NCBI RefSeq assembly: GCF_027924405.1
Contig: NZ_AP026978.1
Coordinates: 372,001 to 436,000, forward strand
Source of the DNA: Nocardia sputorum
GTDB taxonomy: Bacteria; Actinomycetota; Actinomycetes; Mycobacteriales; Mycobacteriaceae
Reading direction: 5' to 3'
Length of the DNA stretch: 64,000 nucleotides
The position numbers and the translations under genes are program-made. The notes below the pieces were generated by a model. That model saw only the letters and a list, made by a program, of their open reading frames with translations. It searched no databases and was not told where the DNA came from. Positions 9,364-20,109 of this stretch are shown here, piece by piece. Every line of letters begins with the position of its first letter. Within the stretch, counting starts at the first letter, position 1.

Positions 9364-9894
9364 GTGAAGTTTCCAGGAGCGAGGCTGCTGGCACGCATCG
9401 TGCTCGCCCTCGTCGCGGTGGCCGCGGCGGTGGTCGCGGTGGCCGGCTGTTCGATGATCGAGGACGCGGGCAAGTCGGACACCGCCAAGGCCAAGGTCGG
9501 CGACTGCATCAACGTCATCGAGGGCTCGGCGTCCGATTCCAAGACCGAGCCGGTGGACTGCTCGTCGGACAAGGCCGTCTACAAGGTCGCGCAGTCCTAC
9601 GACAAGAAGACCGACTGCGCCGCCGACTACACCTCCTACGAGGAGACCCTGGCCGGCGGTACCACCGCGTTCCTGTGCCTGGCGCCGAACTTCAAGGAAG
9701 GCAGCTGCTACAACGAGAGCAGCACGACCGGATACAAGCACGTGGACTGCTCGTCCCCGGACGCCACCTTCAAGGTGCTGAAGCGGATCGACGGCCAGGC
9801 GGACGAGTTGCTGTGCGGCGAGGACGCCGACAGTTTCCGGCTGATCGAAACCGACCCCAAGGCCACCTTCTGCACGGCCAAGCCGAAGGGCTGA
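9364..9894 (+). CDS. LppU-like lipoprotein
   Basis: 176 residues from GTG 9364, preceded by GAGAGAGG. The N-terminus is a basic, hydrophobic signal ending in the lipobox VAGC at about residue 29, so the mature protein is lipid-anchored outside the membrane. The mature part has an even set of cysteines (GDCIN, DCSSD, TDCA, FLCLA, GSCY, DCSS, LLCGE, FCTA), suggesting disulfides, and two similar halves each containing a DCSS motif. This matches the LppU family of actinobacterial lipoproteins, whose function is unknown. Its stop codon directly abuts the stop of the convergent gene. Confidence 0.75.
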   Translation: MKFPGARLLARIVLALVAVAAAVVAVAGCSMIEDAGKSDTAKAKVGDCINVIEGSASDSKTEPVDCSSDKAVYKVAQSYDKKTDCAADYTSYEETLAGGTTAFLCLAPNFKEGSCYNESSTTGYKHVDCSSPDATFKVLKRIDGQADELLCGEDADSFRLIETDPKATFCTAKPKG

Positions 9895-12189
9895 TCATTC
9901 CAGCAGGGCGACCGACGCGATCCGGTGCAGCGTGAAGTGCCGGACCGCGCCGGTCACCGGGTCCAGCGCGTCGAGCTGACCGTTGCCCACCTTCAACGGT
10001 TCCACCACCCGCTGCGTGGCGACTCCTTGGGCGTCGACGTAGCCGATGTTCACCGACCGCCGCACCCGCGCCGCGAGCTGGAGCAGGGCGAGGGTGGCGG
10101 CGGTGTTGGTCCGGGTGCCGTCCGGGCGCACCGCCTGACCGGACCTGGCGCTGGCGGCGCGTTCGCCGGCGCGCAGCTCGGTGACGAGCAGTTCGAGCTG
10201 TTCGGTGCTGGGCGGAGTGGGCCGGTACGGCTGCCGTGCGGCGGGGCGCACCGAGATGCGCGCGCCGCGCGGCCGCAGATCGACGATCGCCCCGGCCGAG
10301 TCCTCACCCGCGGGCGCGAATCCCGCCGCGCGCAACCGCTCCAGTAGTTCGCCCAGCGGCGCTTGGGCGATGGCGACGGTGGGCGCGATGGACCGCAGGG
10401 CCAACTCGCTCGCCACCGGCGCCGAGAGCACCTGGGCCAGCAGCGCCGGATCGTCGCTGCGGATGAAGGACTGCGCCATGCCCGCCCGCAACTGACCGTG
10501 CCGCCGGGCCACGTCATCGATCAGATAGGTCAGCGCCTGCGGGATCGGTGTGCGGGAATGCGTGGCGAACAGCGCGTGCAGCTCGGCCGCCGTCGAGCCG
10601 GCGTCCAACGCGCGACGCACCGAGGACTCACCGATCCGATACACCGTCGCGGCGCCCGCGGACTCGACGTCGGCGACGAGAGCCACGCGCCGTTGGAGGT
10701 CGGCGGTCAACGGGCCCGGTGCGATCACCGTCAGATCCGCCTGCACCAGTACGTGATCCACCGGCTCCGGCAGCGCCGCCTCCATCTGCGCCTCCGCGTC
10801 GGCCACGCTGGTCGGCGCCGCGTGCAGGAGCGCCCGCGCCGCCGAGCCGACCGCGCCGCGGCCGACGAACCCGAGCGCGGCCGCCTCGGCCAGCGTCTGT
10901 TCGACCACCTCCGGCCGGAAATTCCTGCGCCTGCGGGGCTGCTGCCAGGCCAGTATCCGGCCGATGTCCGCGGGCTCCAACGCCGTGCCGGACGGGTACT
11001 CGGCGAGCAGGGCGAGGATCGCGCGCCGATCGCGCGGCGCGTTCGGGCTGCGCAGCTCGAGTGACAACGCCGCCAGGGGCTTGTCGTTGGCATCGCGCAT
11101 GCCGATCATCCACGGCATCCGATCCAAGTCCAGCCAGGTCGATCCGAGCGTGGCCCAGCGCCGGGCGGGCGGTGACTCCAGCCAGGAGTCCACCAGCGGT
11201 GTCGGCGCCCAGAAGTCGTCGGTCGTGTCGAAGTCCGGCGGCGGGTCCGGCAAACCCTTTTCGATCAGTTTCGCGGCGGCCAGCAGCTCGACCAGCAAAC
11301 CCGCGCGCGGCTCGTCCACACCGGCCAGCTTGGCGATGCGGCGCAGCTCCCGCACGCCCAAGCCGCCCGCCCGCAGCGCGGGAGCGGGGGCCTGGCCGAG
11401 CACATCGAGCACGGCGGCGCAGTGCCGCAGCAGCTCGCCGACCTCGCCCGCCGCGACCGCGTTCACGTCGGCGGGCGTCTGTTTGACGGTCCGCGGTTGC
11501 GGCGGAGTCAGCGCATGCGGGTGGGTGACCGGTTCCCGCCGCAGCACCTGCCCGACGGTGACGGGAAGCTCGACGGTCTCGTCATCGATCCGGTGCAGCA
11601 GCCTGCGCGCCAGCAGCCGCTGAATCGGCCGGTCCGGCGGCGTGCCCGGTGCGGCGTCTTTGGTGCGCCCGCGCGGTCCGGTCGTAGCCAGCTTGTCCAG
11701 CAGGGCTCGTTCGGCCGGGGCGAGCTCGGGCAGTGCCGCGACAACCTCGGGTTCGGTGAGGGCGTCAGGGATCTCGGTCGCGGTGCCGATCGGCCACGGC
11801 AACGCCTCGGCGGCCGCCGGAATCAGGTGCAGCCCCTCGTCGGCGTCGAGCCAGACCAGCGCGCGAGCGGTCAGTCGCTCCAGCGCGTGGTCGATCGCGG
11901 CGGCCGGTACCCGTTCGCACAATTGCACATGCAGTTCGGCGCGGCGGAGCGGACCGCCGTCGGTGCGCGTCACCCCATGCATCGCAAGGGCTTCCACGAT
12001 GGCGAATTCGAGGGTGTTCAGGTCTTCCGTGGCGCGCAGCACCGACGCGCGCTGTTCGATGCGGGCGGCGAGCACGGCCATGGAGGAGGGCAGCGGCACG
12101 GCCAGGTCGGGCCGAAGCTGCAACAGCGTCACGAGCTGGGCATCACTGCGGGCACCGAGCCATCCGGCGAGGGAGTCGGTCGCGGTCAT
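9895..12189 (-). CDS. XPB-N-domain / WYL-like protein (Rv0862c homologue)
   Basis: 764 residues. The N-terminal ~350 residues are helical, with winged-helix-like repeats ([14 protein letters not shown]). The segment around residues 480-600 resembles the N-terminal domain found in XPB/Ssl2 helicases ([18 protein letters not shown]). The C-terminal ~70 residues are WYL-like ([14 protein letters not shown], then [17 protein letters not shown]). In mycobacteria the homologue is encoded beside ercC3; here five genes separate them. It probably partners the XPB helicase or binds nucleic acid. ATG 12189 starts immediately at conserved-looking sequence. Confidence 0.82.
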   Translation of the reverse strand: MTATDSLAGWLGARSDAQLVTLLQLRPDLAVPLPSSMAVLAARIEQRASVLRATEDLNTLEFAIVEALAMHGVTRTDGGPLRRAELHVQLCERVPAAAIDHALERLTARALVWLDADEGLHLIPAAAEALPWPIGTATEIPDALTEPEVVAALPELAPAERALLDKLATTGPRGRTKDAAPGTPPDRPIQRLLARRLLHRIDDETVELPVTVGQVLRREPVTHPHALTPPQPRTVKQTPADVNAVAAGEVGELLRHCAAVLDVLGQAPAPALRAGGLGVRELRRIAKLAGVDEPRAGLLVELLAAAKLIEKGLPDPPPDFDTTDDFWAPTPLVDSWLESPPARRWATLGSTWLDLDRMPWMIGMRDANDKPLAALSLELRSPNAPRDRRAILALLAEYPSGTALEPADIGRILAWQQPRRRRNFRPEVVEQTLAEAAALGFVGRGAVGSAARALLHAAPTSVADAEAQMEAALPEPVDHVLVQADLTVIAPGPLTADLQRRVALVADVESAGAATVYRIGESSVRRALDAGSTAAELHALFATHSRTPIPQALTYLIDDVARRHGQLRAGMAQSFIRSDDPALLAQVLSAPVASELALRSIAPTVAIAQAPLGELLERLRAAGFAPAGEDSAGAIVDLRPRGARISVRPAARQPYRPTPPSTEQLELLVTELRAGERAASARSGQAVRPDGTRTNTAATLALLQLAARVRRSVNIGYVDAQGVATQRVVEPLKVGNGQLDALDPVTGAVRHFTLHRIASVALLE

Positions 12190-12299
12190 CCGATCCAGCC
12201 TACGATGCTGGGCGGTCGCCCGCCGGAGTCCGGCGGTGCGGGCCGCGCGCTGCGGGCTGCGGCGCGTCCGGGGAGAACGGCCCATGCCACAATGAGGTC

Positions 12300-12488
12300 G
12301 TGGTGAACAAATCGAAGAAATCCTACGTCGACAACGGCTGGCCGAAGGTCGCCGACGGTGACCACGCGGTCACCGAACTCTCCTCGGCCCGCTCCGGTGG
12401 TCTCTCGCCCTACGGCGAGGACACCGAGTTTCCGGTCCCCGCTGAGCAGTTGCCCTACATGCACCCGAACACGGTGATCAACCGCTGA
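12300..12488 (+). CDS. Small conserved protein (Rv0863-position)
   Basis: 62 residues, soluble, with [14 protein letters not shown] near the N-terminus and [19 protein letters not shown] at the C-terminus. Tandem GTG codons at 12300 and 12303 follow AATGAGG, and either may start translation. It is divergent from the XPB-N-type gene, as Rv0863 is from Rv0862c in M. tuberculosis, and it ends before a bidirectional terminator. Function is unknown. Confidence 0.7.
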   Translation: MVNKSKKSYVDNGWPKVADGDHAVTELSSARSGGLSPYGEDTEFPVPAEQLPYMHPNTVINR

Positions 12489-12518
12489 GCGCGCGAACGG
12501 AACGTTCTCGGCTACGGA

Positions 12519-12554
12519 GAAGGGCCCCGCATCCATAGTGATGCGGGGCCCTTC
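12519..12554. terminator. Bidirectional intrinsic terminator
   Basis: A perfect 14-bp stem (arms 12519-12532 and 12541-12554, GAAGGGCCCCGCAT and complement) with an 8-nt loop. It lies between the convergent small gene and rpf. There is no long T tract on either side, as is common in actinobacteria. Confidence 0.85.
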
Positions 12555-12571
12555 TCGACGTCGCGTGGTGA

Positions 12572-13498
<927 letters not shown>

Positions 13499-13523
13499 TC
13501 ACCGCGCCGTGACCTTCCCCTAA

Positions 13524-13539
13524 TGTGATGAGGATCACA
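13524..13539. promoter_or_regulatory. CRP/cAMP-receptor-type operator upstream of rpf
   Basis: TGTGATGAGGATCACA is a perfect TGTGA-N6-TCACA palindrome, the CRP consensus. It is about 325 bp upstream of the rpf start codon, which fits a promoter placed ahead of a long structured leader. In M. tuberculosis the CRP-family protein Rv3676 controls rpfA. The next minus-strand gene begins further upstream at 13607, and nothing else points at the site. Confidence 0.75.
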
Positions 13540-13606
13540 CATCCGAGTGGGTAACGGTCGCGTCGGGTAACCGGTTGACGCCGCTTCGGAGGCCCGTACT
13601 CCGGTG

Positions 13607-13849
13607 CTATCGGGACCGGCGGCCCGAGCGCAGTGCGAACACGAGCGCGAGCACGAACCCGAGCGGCGCGAGCATCGCACCGAAATAGAGCCACAGCCCC
13701 GGCTCGCCGTCGGTCAGCACGGGGATGGCGAAGATGACGACGACGGCCAGCAATCCGAGCGCGAACAGGGCGAGCGCGAGCTGCAGCAACCAGTCGCCGC
13801 GCCGCTTGGGGGCGCCGCCGGATGGGGTCGGAGCGGAAGGGTTCGTCAC
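13607..13849 (-). CDS. Small two-TM membrane protein
   Basis: 80 residues from GTG 13849. A short Pro/Gly-rich cytoplasmic start is followed by two membrane helices (about 23-43 and 52-73) and a basic RSGRRSR tail. It is upstream of rpf on the same strand but separated by about 400 bp of regulatory DNA, so probably transcribed on its own. Function is unknown. Confidence 0.65.
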   Translation of the reverse strand: MTNPSAPTPSGGAPKRRGDWLLQLALALFALGLLAVVVIFAIPVLTDGEPGLWLYFGAMLAPLGFVLALVFALRSGRRSR

Positions 13850-14028
13850 GGCTCGACGGTAAAACTGATGTGCTTGCGTTATTCGCACCGGGGTAGACTC
13901 GATAGCAATCGCGTCCTGCAATCCTGCTGGGCGCGTTCTTTTCGCACAGGAAAAGGGCCGGTCGCGGGATCGGCCCGGTAGACGGATGTGCTCGGGCCGT
14001 AGGGGTCCGAGTTTTCGATGATGAACGG

Positions 14029-14457
14029 GTGAGCGCAGTGCCGACCGGCAGGGTGAAGTGGTACGACGTCGAAAAGGGCTTCGGCTTCCTTTCCCAGGAC
14101 GAGGGTGAGGACGTCTACGTCCGCTCGTCCGCGCTCCCGCAGGGTGTCGAGGGTCTCAAGCCCGGCCAGCGTGTCGAATTCGGCATGGCCGCAGGCCGTC
14201 GCGGCCCCCAGGCGCTCAGCCTCAAGTTGCTCGAGGCGCCGCCGTCGGTCCGGCAGGGCCAGGAACGCAACGCGCGCAAGGAACCTGCCGCGCGCAGGCA
14301 CACGCCGGACGAGTTGCACGGCATGGTCGAGGACATGATCACCTTGCTCGAGGCGAAGGTGCAGCCCGACCTGCGCAAGGGCAAGTACCCGGATCGCAAG
14401 ACGGCGCAACGCATCTCGGAGGTCGTCCGCGCGGTGGCGCGCGAACTGGACCGGTAG
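14029..14457 (+). CDS. cspB: Cold-shock-domain RNA-binding protein with C-terminal extension
   Basis: 142 residues. The first ~65 residues form a cold-shock domain: [15 protein letters not shown] contains RNP1, and DVYVRSSAL is the RNP2 region, where the usual His is replaced by Arg. A ~70-residue helical extension ([20 protein letters not shown]) follows, giving twice the length of classical Csp proteins and matching mycobacterial CspB (Rv0871). It probably binds single-stranded RNA. GTG 14029 is the likely start, with GTG 14038 as an alternative. Confidence 0.9.
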   Translation: MSAVPTGRVKWYDVEKGFGFLSQDEGEDVYVRSSALPQGVEGLKPGQRVEFGMAAGRRGPQALSLKLLEAPPSVRQGQERNARKEPAARRHTPDELHGMVEDMITLLEAKVQPDLRKGKYPDRKTAQRISEVVRAVARELDR

Positions 14458-14654
14458 TCGCCGAGGCGTTCGCGGCGCTGCGCGTTCACGCGGCCGTGCA
14501 CGGTGGCCGTCCGGAGGTGCGCGCGCCGTGGCGTCGATCCCGGGGAGGCGGCCAGGGTGGGCACCAGATCGATGTGCGAAGTGAGTGCGGCCGTGGTCGT
14601 TGCGTGCGTCGCCGCGTTACGTCGATCGGCGATGATCAAGGGGACGCGACGGCG

Positions 14655-14895
14655 TTGTGCCCCATCGCATTCGGCAGGTGCTGGAAGCATCGCTGCGCGC
14701 CGGGCGGCAGTCCGGGGACATCGCCGCGGATCTCGATCCACGCGACACCGCGATCGCGCTGGAGGCCATTTCACGGCGGTCGTGATCACCGCGGTGCAGG
14801 TGGGCGGCAGCGGTTCCTCGGAACGCATCGATGCCGTCGCTCGCTTGGGTGCGCGCCGCGCTCGCGAAGTTGTGCTCGCCGCTACGCGGTACTGA
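14655..14895 (+). pseudogene. Relic of a TetR-type regulator C-terminus (frameshifted)
   Basis: One frame reads VLEASLRAGRQSGDIAADLDPRDTA up to a stop at about 14785; a second frame continues ITAVQVGGSGSSERIDAVARLGARRAREVVLAATRY to the TGA at 14893-14895. Together they look like the ligand-domain end of a TetR-family protein split by a frameshift. No intact DNA-binding N-terminus exists in the upstream 200 bp (14458-14654), which otherwise holds nothing recognisable. Confidence 0.45.
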
Positions 14896-15463
14896 TCGAC
14901 CAGGTGGCGTGCGGCACGTAGAACTCCCGGCCGGTTTCGTCGCGGGCGAGGATCGGCAGCTGGAATTCGACGCCGATGAGGCGCAAGTCGGGCTCCGGCT
15001 TGGAGTCGATGGTCAACGCCAGCGCGCGGTCGGGATAGTCGTTGCGGCTGATCACCTGGTCGACTTTCTCGCCGTTCGGCAGGAGGTAGACCAATTGCGC
15101 GAGCCACGGCGCGTCGGCGACCTGCTTCGGCAGCGACAGCTGCAAGGGGTAACCGGCGGGAACGTCCAATTCGGCGGTGCGGCCGCGATGGCAGTCCGGC
15201 GTGTCGGGAGCGCAGGTCAGCGTCGAGAACACCGTGCCCGGCACGTTCTCCTCGGGCAGGACGCTGCAGTGCTGCATGGTCACCGCGCAGTAGCTGAACG
15301 GCCGCACGGTGATCGTCTTGCCGTGCGCGTAGGCGGTGAGGGTGACGTCGGGTTCGTCGGCGTTGCGGATCAGCACCGCCAGCACGCCCGCGAAGGCGAC
15401 GGTGAGCACCAGCAGGGCGGCCGCGACCAGCGCGGCGATCGTGCGTGCGTTGAGCTTGCTCAC
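14882..15463 (-). CDS. DUF2771 membrane-anchored protein (Rv0875c homologue)
   Basis: 193 residues. One N-terminal membrane anchor (about residues 9-33) is followed by an extracytoplasmic domain with cysteines in YCAVTMQHC, LTCAPDTPDC, probably disulfide-bonded. This matches DUF2771, found next to the MFS gene in mycobacteria (Rv0875c-Rv0876c). The GTG start overlaps the TGA of the MFS gene (GTGA), so the two are coupled and likely function together. Function is unknown. Confidence 0.82.
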   Translation of the reverse strand: MSKLNARTIAALVAAALLVLTVAFAGVLAVLIRNADEPDVTLTAYAHGKTITVRPFSYCAVTMQHCSVLPEENVPGTVFSTLTCAPDTPDCHRGRTAELDVPAGYPLQLSLPKQVADAPWLAQLVYLLPNGEKVDQVISRNDYPDRALALTIDSKPEPDLRLIGVEFQLPILARDETGREFYVPHATWSISTA

Positions 15464-17373
15464 CAGATCGGGTCTCCTTGCCCTCGTCGAAAGCGTTTGG
15501 TGTCGCCGCCGCGCGGCTTCGGGTCCGGCGCCTGCGGCGCGCTCGCCGGATATCCGTGCGGCCTCGTCGGCACCTCTTGGTCCGCGTGCTGGGGGCGGTT
15601 GCCGCCGAGGCCGGGCAGCAGCGAATGACCTCGGAAGCTGAGGAAAGTCTGCACCAAGCCCAGCACGAGGATCGCGGTGACCACCGCGAAGCCCTTCCAG
15701 TAATCGGTCGGCAGCAGCACCCCGGCCGCGCCGCCGACCACCCAGCTCAGCTGCAGCACGGTCTCCGACCGGCCGAAGCCGGAGGCGATCGACTCCGGCG
15801 GCAGGTCGTCCTGGATCGAGGCGTCCAGCGAGACCTTGGCCAGCGCGCTCGTCGCGGATGCGACCAGGGCGGCGGCCGCCGCGCCGAGCAGATTGTTCGC
15901 GAACGTGGCGAACAGCGCCACCAGCGCGCACGCCGCCGTGCAGCCGAGCACGATCAGCGCGGGCCTGCCGAGCTTGAGCCGGGCGCCCGTCGCATTGCCC
16001 GTGAAATTGCCGATGGCGGCGGCCGCGCCGACCGCGCCGAGCATCAGGGCCTGCTGCACCGGCCGGTGCTCGGTCGCCTTGGCGACGAACGCGACGTAGA
16101 AAGTGAGGAATCCGGTCAGCACCCGGATGGCGCTGTTGCCCCAGAGTCCCGTCACCACGGCCCGGCCGAGCGGCTGCCTGCGTTTGCGCGGCGGGACCGA
16201 CGACTCGTTGCCGGACGCGAGCACCTCGGTGCGCGCGTCCGCGCCGTGATAGCTCAACGTCGCGGGCACCTCGCCCTCGGTCACTTCGACCCAGGAGGGG
16301 ATGCGCAGACTCAGATAGGTTCCGGCGCAGGCGATCAGCGCCGCGAAGACCAGCGCGCCGTTCGAGCCCGCGATCGCGGCGGCCAGACCGGCCAGCGCTC
16401 CGGCGCCCATGGTGCCGCCGACCAGCCCGAACACTGTCAGGCGGGAGTTGGTGCGGACCAGATCGATGTCGGGCGGCAGCACCCGGGGCGTCACCGCGCT
16501 CTTGAGCACCGAGAACGATTTGCTGCCGATCATCATGCACAGCGCGAGCGGATACAGCGCCCAGCTGTCGAACTGGAAGATCAGCACCAAAGCCACCACT
16601 GTGCGCACCGCGAACGACGTCGCCAGCGCCAGGCGGCGACCGCGTTGCAGACGATCGAGCATCGGTCCGATCAGCGGGGCGATCACCGCGAACGGCGCGA
16701 TCGTGATCAGCAGGTAGAGCGCGACCTTGGTCTTGCTCTCCGCGGTGGCGCTGGCGAAGAACAAGGTGTTGGCCAGCGCCACCGCGATGGCGGCGTCGAG
16801 GGCGAAGTTCGCCATGGTCGCGTAGGTGAGCGCCGTGAGGCCCGACTTGTCCGCGCCGTCGGCCTTGGCCGCGCGCTGGAAAGTCGCGATGCCTTTCTCG
16901 GTGAGCTCCCGGCCGCGCATGGCGGCCACCCGGGTGACGGTGAGTTTGCGCGGCATCCGACGCGCGCCGGAGGGCGCGTCGCTTTCGGGAGGCCGGCCCT
17001 GACCCTCGGCGGCGGTCTCGGGAGAGCCGGGTTCGGCGCGGTCCGGCGGGTCGGTGGGACGAGGTGGTTCCGCGCGGTGCGGGAAGACGTGCCGAGGCGC
17101 GCGGTCGGAGGACTTCGGCTGTTCGCCATCACCTCCGCGTGGGAACGGTTTCGTCCGCGGAGGTTCCGGTGACGCTTCGGGCCGCGGGCCCGGTTGCTCG
17201 TAACGCTCCGGAGAGCGTCCTGGTCGCGGTCCGAGCGGTGGCAGTGACCCGCGGCGTCGCGGCGCGTTGGGTGGCGGGTATCGGTCGAAGCCGGGATGCC
17301 GGTCGAACGGCGGGACCTCCTCGCCTGCCCACCGATCACGGTCGGGACCGGAGGGTTCGCGGGGAGTAGTCAC
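15460..17373 (-). CDS. MFS transporter with long disordered N-terminus (Rv0876c homologue)
   Basis: 637 residues. The first ~140 are Pro/Arg/Glu-rich and disordered. About 12 membrane helices of a major facilitator follow, split by a cytoplasmic loop near residues 370-400. It is the counterpart of Rv0876c. The substrate is unknown. The start at ATG 17373 includes the whole disordered tail; it is translationally coupled to the downstream DUF2771 gene, which may encode an accessory subunit. Confidence 0.85.
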   Translation of the reverse strand: MTTPREPSGPDRDRWAGEEVPPFDRHPGFDRYPPPNAPRRRGSLPPLGPRPGRSPERYEQPGPRPEASPEPPRTKPFPRGGDGEQPKSSDRAPRHVFPHRAEPPRPTDPPDRAEPGSPETAAEGQGRPPESDAPSGARRMPRKLTVTRVAAMRGRELTEKGIATFQRAAKADGADKSGLTALTYATMANFALDAAIAVALANTLFFASATAESKTKVALYLLITIAPFAVIAPLIGPMLDRLQRGRRLALATSFAVRTVVALVLIFQFDSWALYPLALCMMIGSKSFSVLKSAVTPRVLPPDIDLVRTNSRLTVFGLVGGTMGAGALAGLAAAIAGSNGALVFAALIACAGTYLSLRIPSWVEVTEGEVPATLSYHGADARTEVLASGNESSVPPRKRRQPLGRAVVTGLWGNSAIRVLTGFLTFYVAFVAKATEHRPVQQALMLGAVGAAAAIGNFTGNATGARLKLGRPALIVLGCTAACALVALFATFANNLLGAAAAALVASATSALAKVSLDASIQDDLPPESIASGFGRSETVLQLSWVVGGAAGVLLPTDYWKGFAVVTAILVLGLVQTFLSFRGHSLLPGLGGNRPQHADQEVPTRPHGYPASAPQAPDPKPRGGDTKRFRRGQGDPIW

Positions 17374-17464
17374 GACTCCAATTCTGGCGCACTCCCGTGC
17401 TGGGCGTTCATCCGCGCTCCGGGGCGGCGGAAAGTGGCCCGTCGTCGTGACCGCCGGGTCGCGC

Positions 17465-18238
17465 TCAGGCGGGCGTGAAGCGGACCTCGAACATGGTGGG
17501 CCAGTTCTTGCCCGTGATCAGGAAGCGGTCGGTGCCGGGCAGTTGGGCGATGCCGTTGAGGGCGTCCGCGTCGGCCCGCGCGGTCGCGGGGAGCAGACCG
17601 GCGGCGTCGGCGGTCGCCAGCACCGCGCCGGAGTCCGGGTCGATGCGCAGGATCGTGTCCGTGGGCCAGTCGTTGGCGTAGACCGACCCGTCCGCGGCGC
17701 ACTCGAGTTCGTTGAGGCGGGCGCCGTTGCGGCTGGTCAGTTCGACCGAGCCGGTCGGCTCGAAGGTGACCGGATCGCGGAAGGTGAGCCGGTCGGTGCC
17801 GTCGCTCATGACGAGTCGTCCATCCCCGGCGCACAGACCCCAGCCCTCGCCGTCGTAGCGCACCCGGCCGCGTTCGGCGAGGGTGGCCGGGTCCCGGGCG
17901 ATGGCCACGCCGTCGTGCCAGGTCAGCTGCCAGAGCGTGGCGTCGGTCACGGTGATGCCCTCGCCGAAGAACGGGGCGGGCAACTCGGTCCTGGCCAGCT
18001 CCTCACCGGTCGTCAGCCGGGACGCGCGCACGCTCGACGCGCCCGCCAGACCGGTGCCCTCGTAGAGGACGTCGCCATCGACCTCCAGCCCCTGGGTGAA
18101 CGCCTTCGGATCGTGCGGCCGGGTGCCGAGCACCTCGATGTTCATCCGCGGCGCCGGGTCCGCGACGCCGCCGCATCCACCCACGACGAGCAGACCGACC
18201 AGCACACCGATGGCCAACGCACGGCGATTGCGCTCCAT
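17465..18238 (-). CDS. Glutaminyl-peptide cyclotransferase-like lipoprotein (beta-propeller)
   Basis: 257 residues. The N-terminal hydrophobic signal ends in VVGGC (about residues 18-22), a plausible lipobox. The mature protein matches the glutamine cyclotransferase family: PHDPKAFTQGLEVDGDVLYEGTG at the start, LNELECAADGSVYANDWPTD in the middle and LNGIAQLPGTDRFLITGKNWPTMFEV at the end. The family forms a five-bladed propeller converting N-terminal Gln to pyroglutamate. It would act on exported peptides. It is divergent from the DUF3027 gene, with only 17 bp between starts. Confidence 0.88.
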   Translation of the reverse strand: MERNRRALAIGVLVGLLVVGGCGGVADPAPRMNIEVLGTRPHDPKAFTQGLEVDGDVLYEGTGLAGASSVRASRLTTGEELARTELPAPFFGEGITVTDATLWQLTWHDGVAIARDPATLAERGRVRYDGEGWGLCAGDGRLVMSDGTDRLTFRDPVTFEPTGSVELTSRNGARLNELECAADGSVYANDWPTDTILRIDPDSGAVLATADAAGLLPATARADADALNGIAQLPGTDRFLITGKNWPTMFEVRFTPA

Positions 18239-18255
18239 ACGGCAAAATGTAGGCC

Positions 18256-20109
18256 GTGAGCGCAGTTTCTGTTTCGGAGTCCGGCGTGCGGCCGATTCTG
18301 GCTGATGCCGTCGACCTGGCCCGCCGTGCGCTCCTGGAGTTGGAACCGTCGGGCGTCGGTGCGCACCTAGGCGTGATCGCCGAGGACGAGAGCGCGGCGA
18401 CCCACCGCTTCGAGGCCACGCTGCCCGGTTACCGCGGGTGGCAGTGGGCGGTCGTGGTGGCCGCCCCGCCCGGCGCCGGCTATGCGACGGTCAGCGAGTC
18501 GGCGCTGCTGCCCGGGCCCGACGCCTTGGTCGCACCCGAGTTCGTGCCCTGGGAGCAGCGCGTTCGCCCGGGGGACCTCGCGCCCGGTGACCTGCTCGCC
18601 CCGCCCGCCGACGATCCGCGCCTGGTGCCGGGATACGTCGCGACCGGCGATCCGGTGGTCGACGAAGTGGCCTACGAGGTCGGTCTCGGCCGCACCAAGG
18701 TGATGAGCAGAGAAGGCCGCGAAGAGGCCGCCGAACGCTGGTACGCCGAGCGCGGTCCCGACGCGGAGATGGCCAAGGCCGCGCCCGCCACCTGCGGGAG
18801 CTGCGGGTTCTATCTTCCGCTTGCCGGATCGCTGCGCGCCGCGTTCGGTGTCTGCGGCAACGCCATGGGCGCCGACGGGCGCGTCGTCCACGTGGCCTAC
18901 GGCTGCGGCGCGCACTCGGATACCGAGGTCCCCACCGGCAACGGCTCGCCGCTCTACGAGGCGTACGACGACGCGGCCATCGATCTGATCTCGCTCGAAA
19001 ACGACCAGGCCCCGAAGGATGTGGCCGGTGCGCCGGCGTCCGCGGGCGATCGGTTCGATACGGCCGCGCAGACCGAGGGCGCCACGGCGACCGCTGAGGT
19101 AGGCGCGGTGGCGGCCGAGGGCGCCGAGATCGTCGGGGACGCCGAGGGACGTGCGGTGGTCGCCGAAGCTGCGGCGGACATCGCAGACGCTACGGCCGTC
19201 GAGGGAAGCGAACGCGTGGACGCCGCAGTCGACCAGGACGCCCCGGTTCGCCGGGATCCCGGCATCGGCGAGGCTTCTGCCGTGCCCGAGAACATCGCGG
19301 GTGCCGAGACTTCCACGGCTGCCGCGTCCGCTGCGGGTGACGAGCACCCAGGGTTCTCCGCGGATGCCGCAGTGGCCGACACCGGTGTGGCGCCCGAGGC
19401 GGTCGCTGCCCCGGACGCCATCCGCGCGCAACGCACGACCGAGGAACCGGCCGTCACCGAGCGGGTCGCCGCTGACGAAGGTGTCGGGTCGACGGAGAAC
19501 GGCGCCGTCGCGGACGAACTCACCGTCGAATCCACGAGCGCGACCGACGCCCAGTCCGCCGACAGCACGGCCACCGACACCGACGCGGTGAGCGCCGCCG
19601 AGGTCGGCGAAATCGACACTTCCGCCGCGTTCACCGAATCGAACGTTCCACCCGCTGCGCGGACGGCACCGAGCGCGGACGCGCCCGCTGTCCACGACAG
19701 CACGTCCGATGCCGCTGCGGGCGCCACGATCGGCACTCCGGACGAGCAGAGCGTGGCGAAGGAAGACACCGGCATCGACCCGGCGCTGGGTTCCGGCGAT
19801 GCGGCGGACACCCCCGCGGCTGCTGGAGAAAGTGGTTCGAGCATCGCGGATCGCACCGCACCGCTCGATACGCAGAGCTCCGATGTCTCCGCGAGCAATT
19901 CAGTGGAGTTCGGCGCGCGGACGGGTCCGGTCGAAGCCGCTACCGACCAGACGGGCGACACCGAATCGCCCGAGCACGTGACGAATGTCGAGGAGCACGC
20001 TCCCGGCAGCGCTACAGACGTGCCGGTGGCCGAGCCGGGCGACACCGGATCGGCGGTCGACGACGGGCCCGGCGAACGGTCGGAGTACCAATCATCGCCG
20101 CGGAGCTGA
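18256..20109 (+). CDS. DUF3027 protein with long acidic disordered tail
   Basis: 617 residues from GTG 18256. Residues 1-250 are the conserved DUF3027 domain, with WQWAVVVAAPPG, VTVSE-like strands, and a cysteine cluster (CGSCGFYLP, FGVCGNAM, YGCGAHSD) that may bind zinc. Residues about 255-617 are Ala/Asp/Glu/Thr/Ser-rich with no fold. It is the counterpart of mycobacterial Rv0877-type proteins, but the tail more than doubles the length. The stop overlaps the putative start of the following ATPase gene, so the two are probably one operon. Confidence 0.8.
   Translation: MSAVSVSESGVRPILADAVDLARRALLELEPSGVGAHLGVIAEDESAATHRFEATLPGYRGWQWAVVVAAPPGAGYATVSESALLPGPDALVAPEFVPWEQRVRPGDLAPGDLLAPPADDPRLVPGYVATGDPVVDEVAYEVGLGRTKVMSREGREEAAERWYAERGPDAEMAKAAPATCGSCGFYLPLAGSLRAAFGVCGNAMGADGRVVHVAYGCGAHSDTEVPTGNGSPLYEAYDDAAIDLISLENDQAPKDVAGAPASAGDRFDTAAQTEGATATAEVGAVAAEGAEIVGDAEGRAVVAEAAADIADATAVEGSERVDAAVDQDAPVRRDPGIGEASAVPENIAGAETSTAAASAAGDEHPGFSADAAVADTGVAPEAVAAPDAIRAQRTTEEPAVTERVAADEGVGSTENGAVADELTVESTSATDAQSADSTATDTDAVSAAEVGEIDTSAAFTESNVPPAARTAPSADAPAVHDSTSDAAAGATIGTPDEQSVAKEDTGIDPALGSGDAADTPAAAGESGSSIADRTAPLDTQSSDVSASNSVEFGARTGPVEAATDQTGDTESPEHVTNVEEHAPGSATDVPVAEPGDTGSAVDDGPGERSEYQSSPRS

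Noticed and set aside
14503..14895. 130-codon plus-strand frame as an intact gene
   Set aside because: Only its last part resembles TetR, and the matching upstream part is in another frame, so it is treated as a relic.
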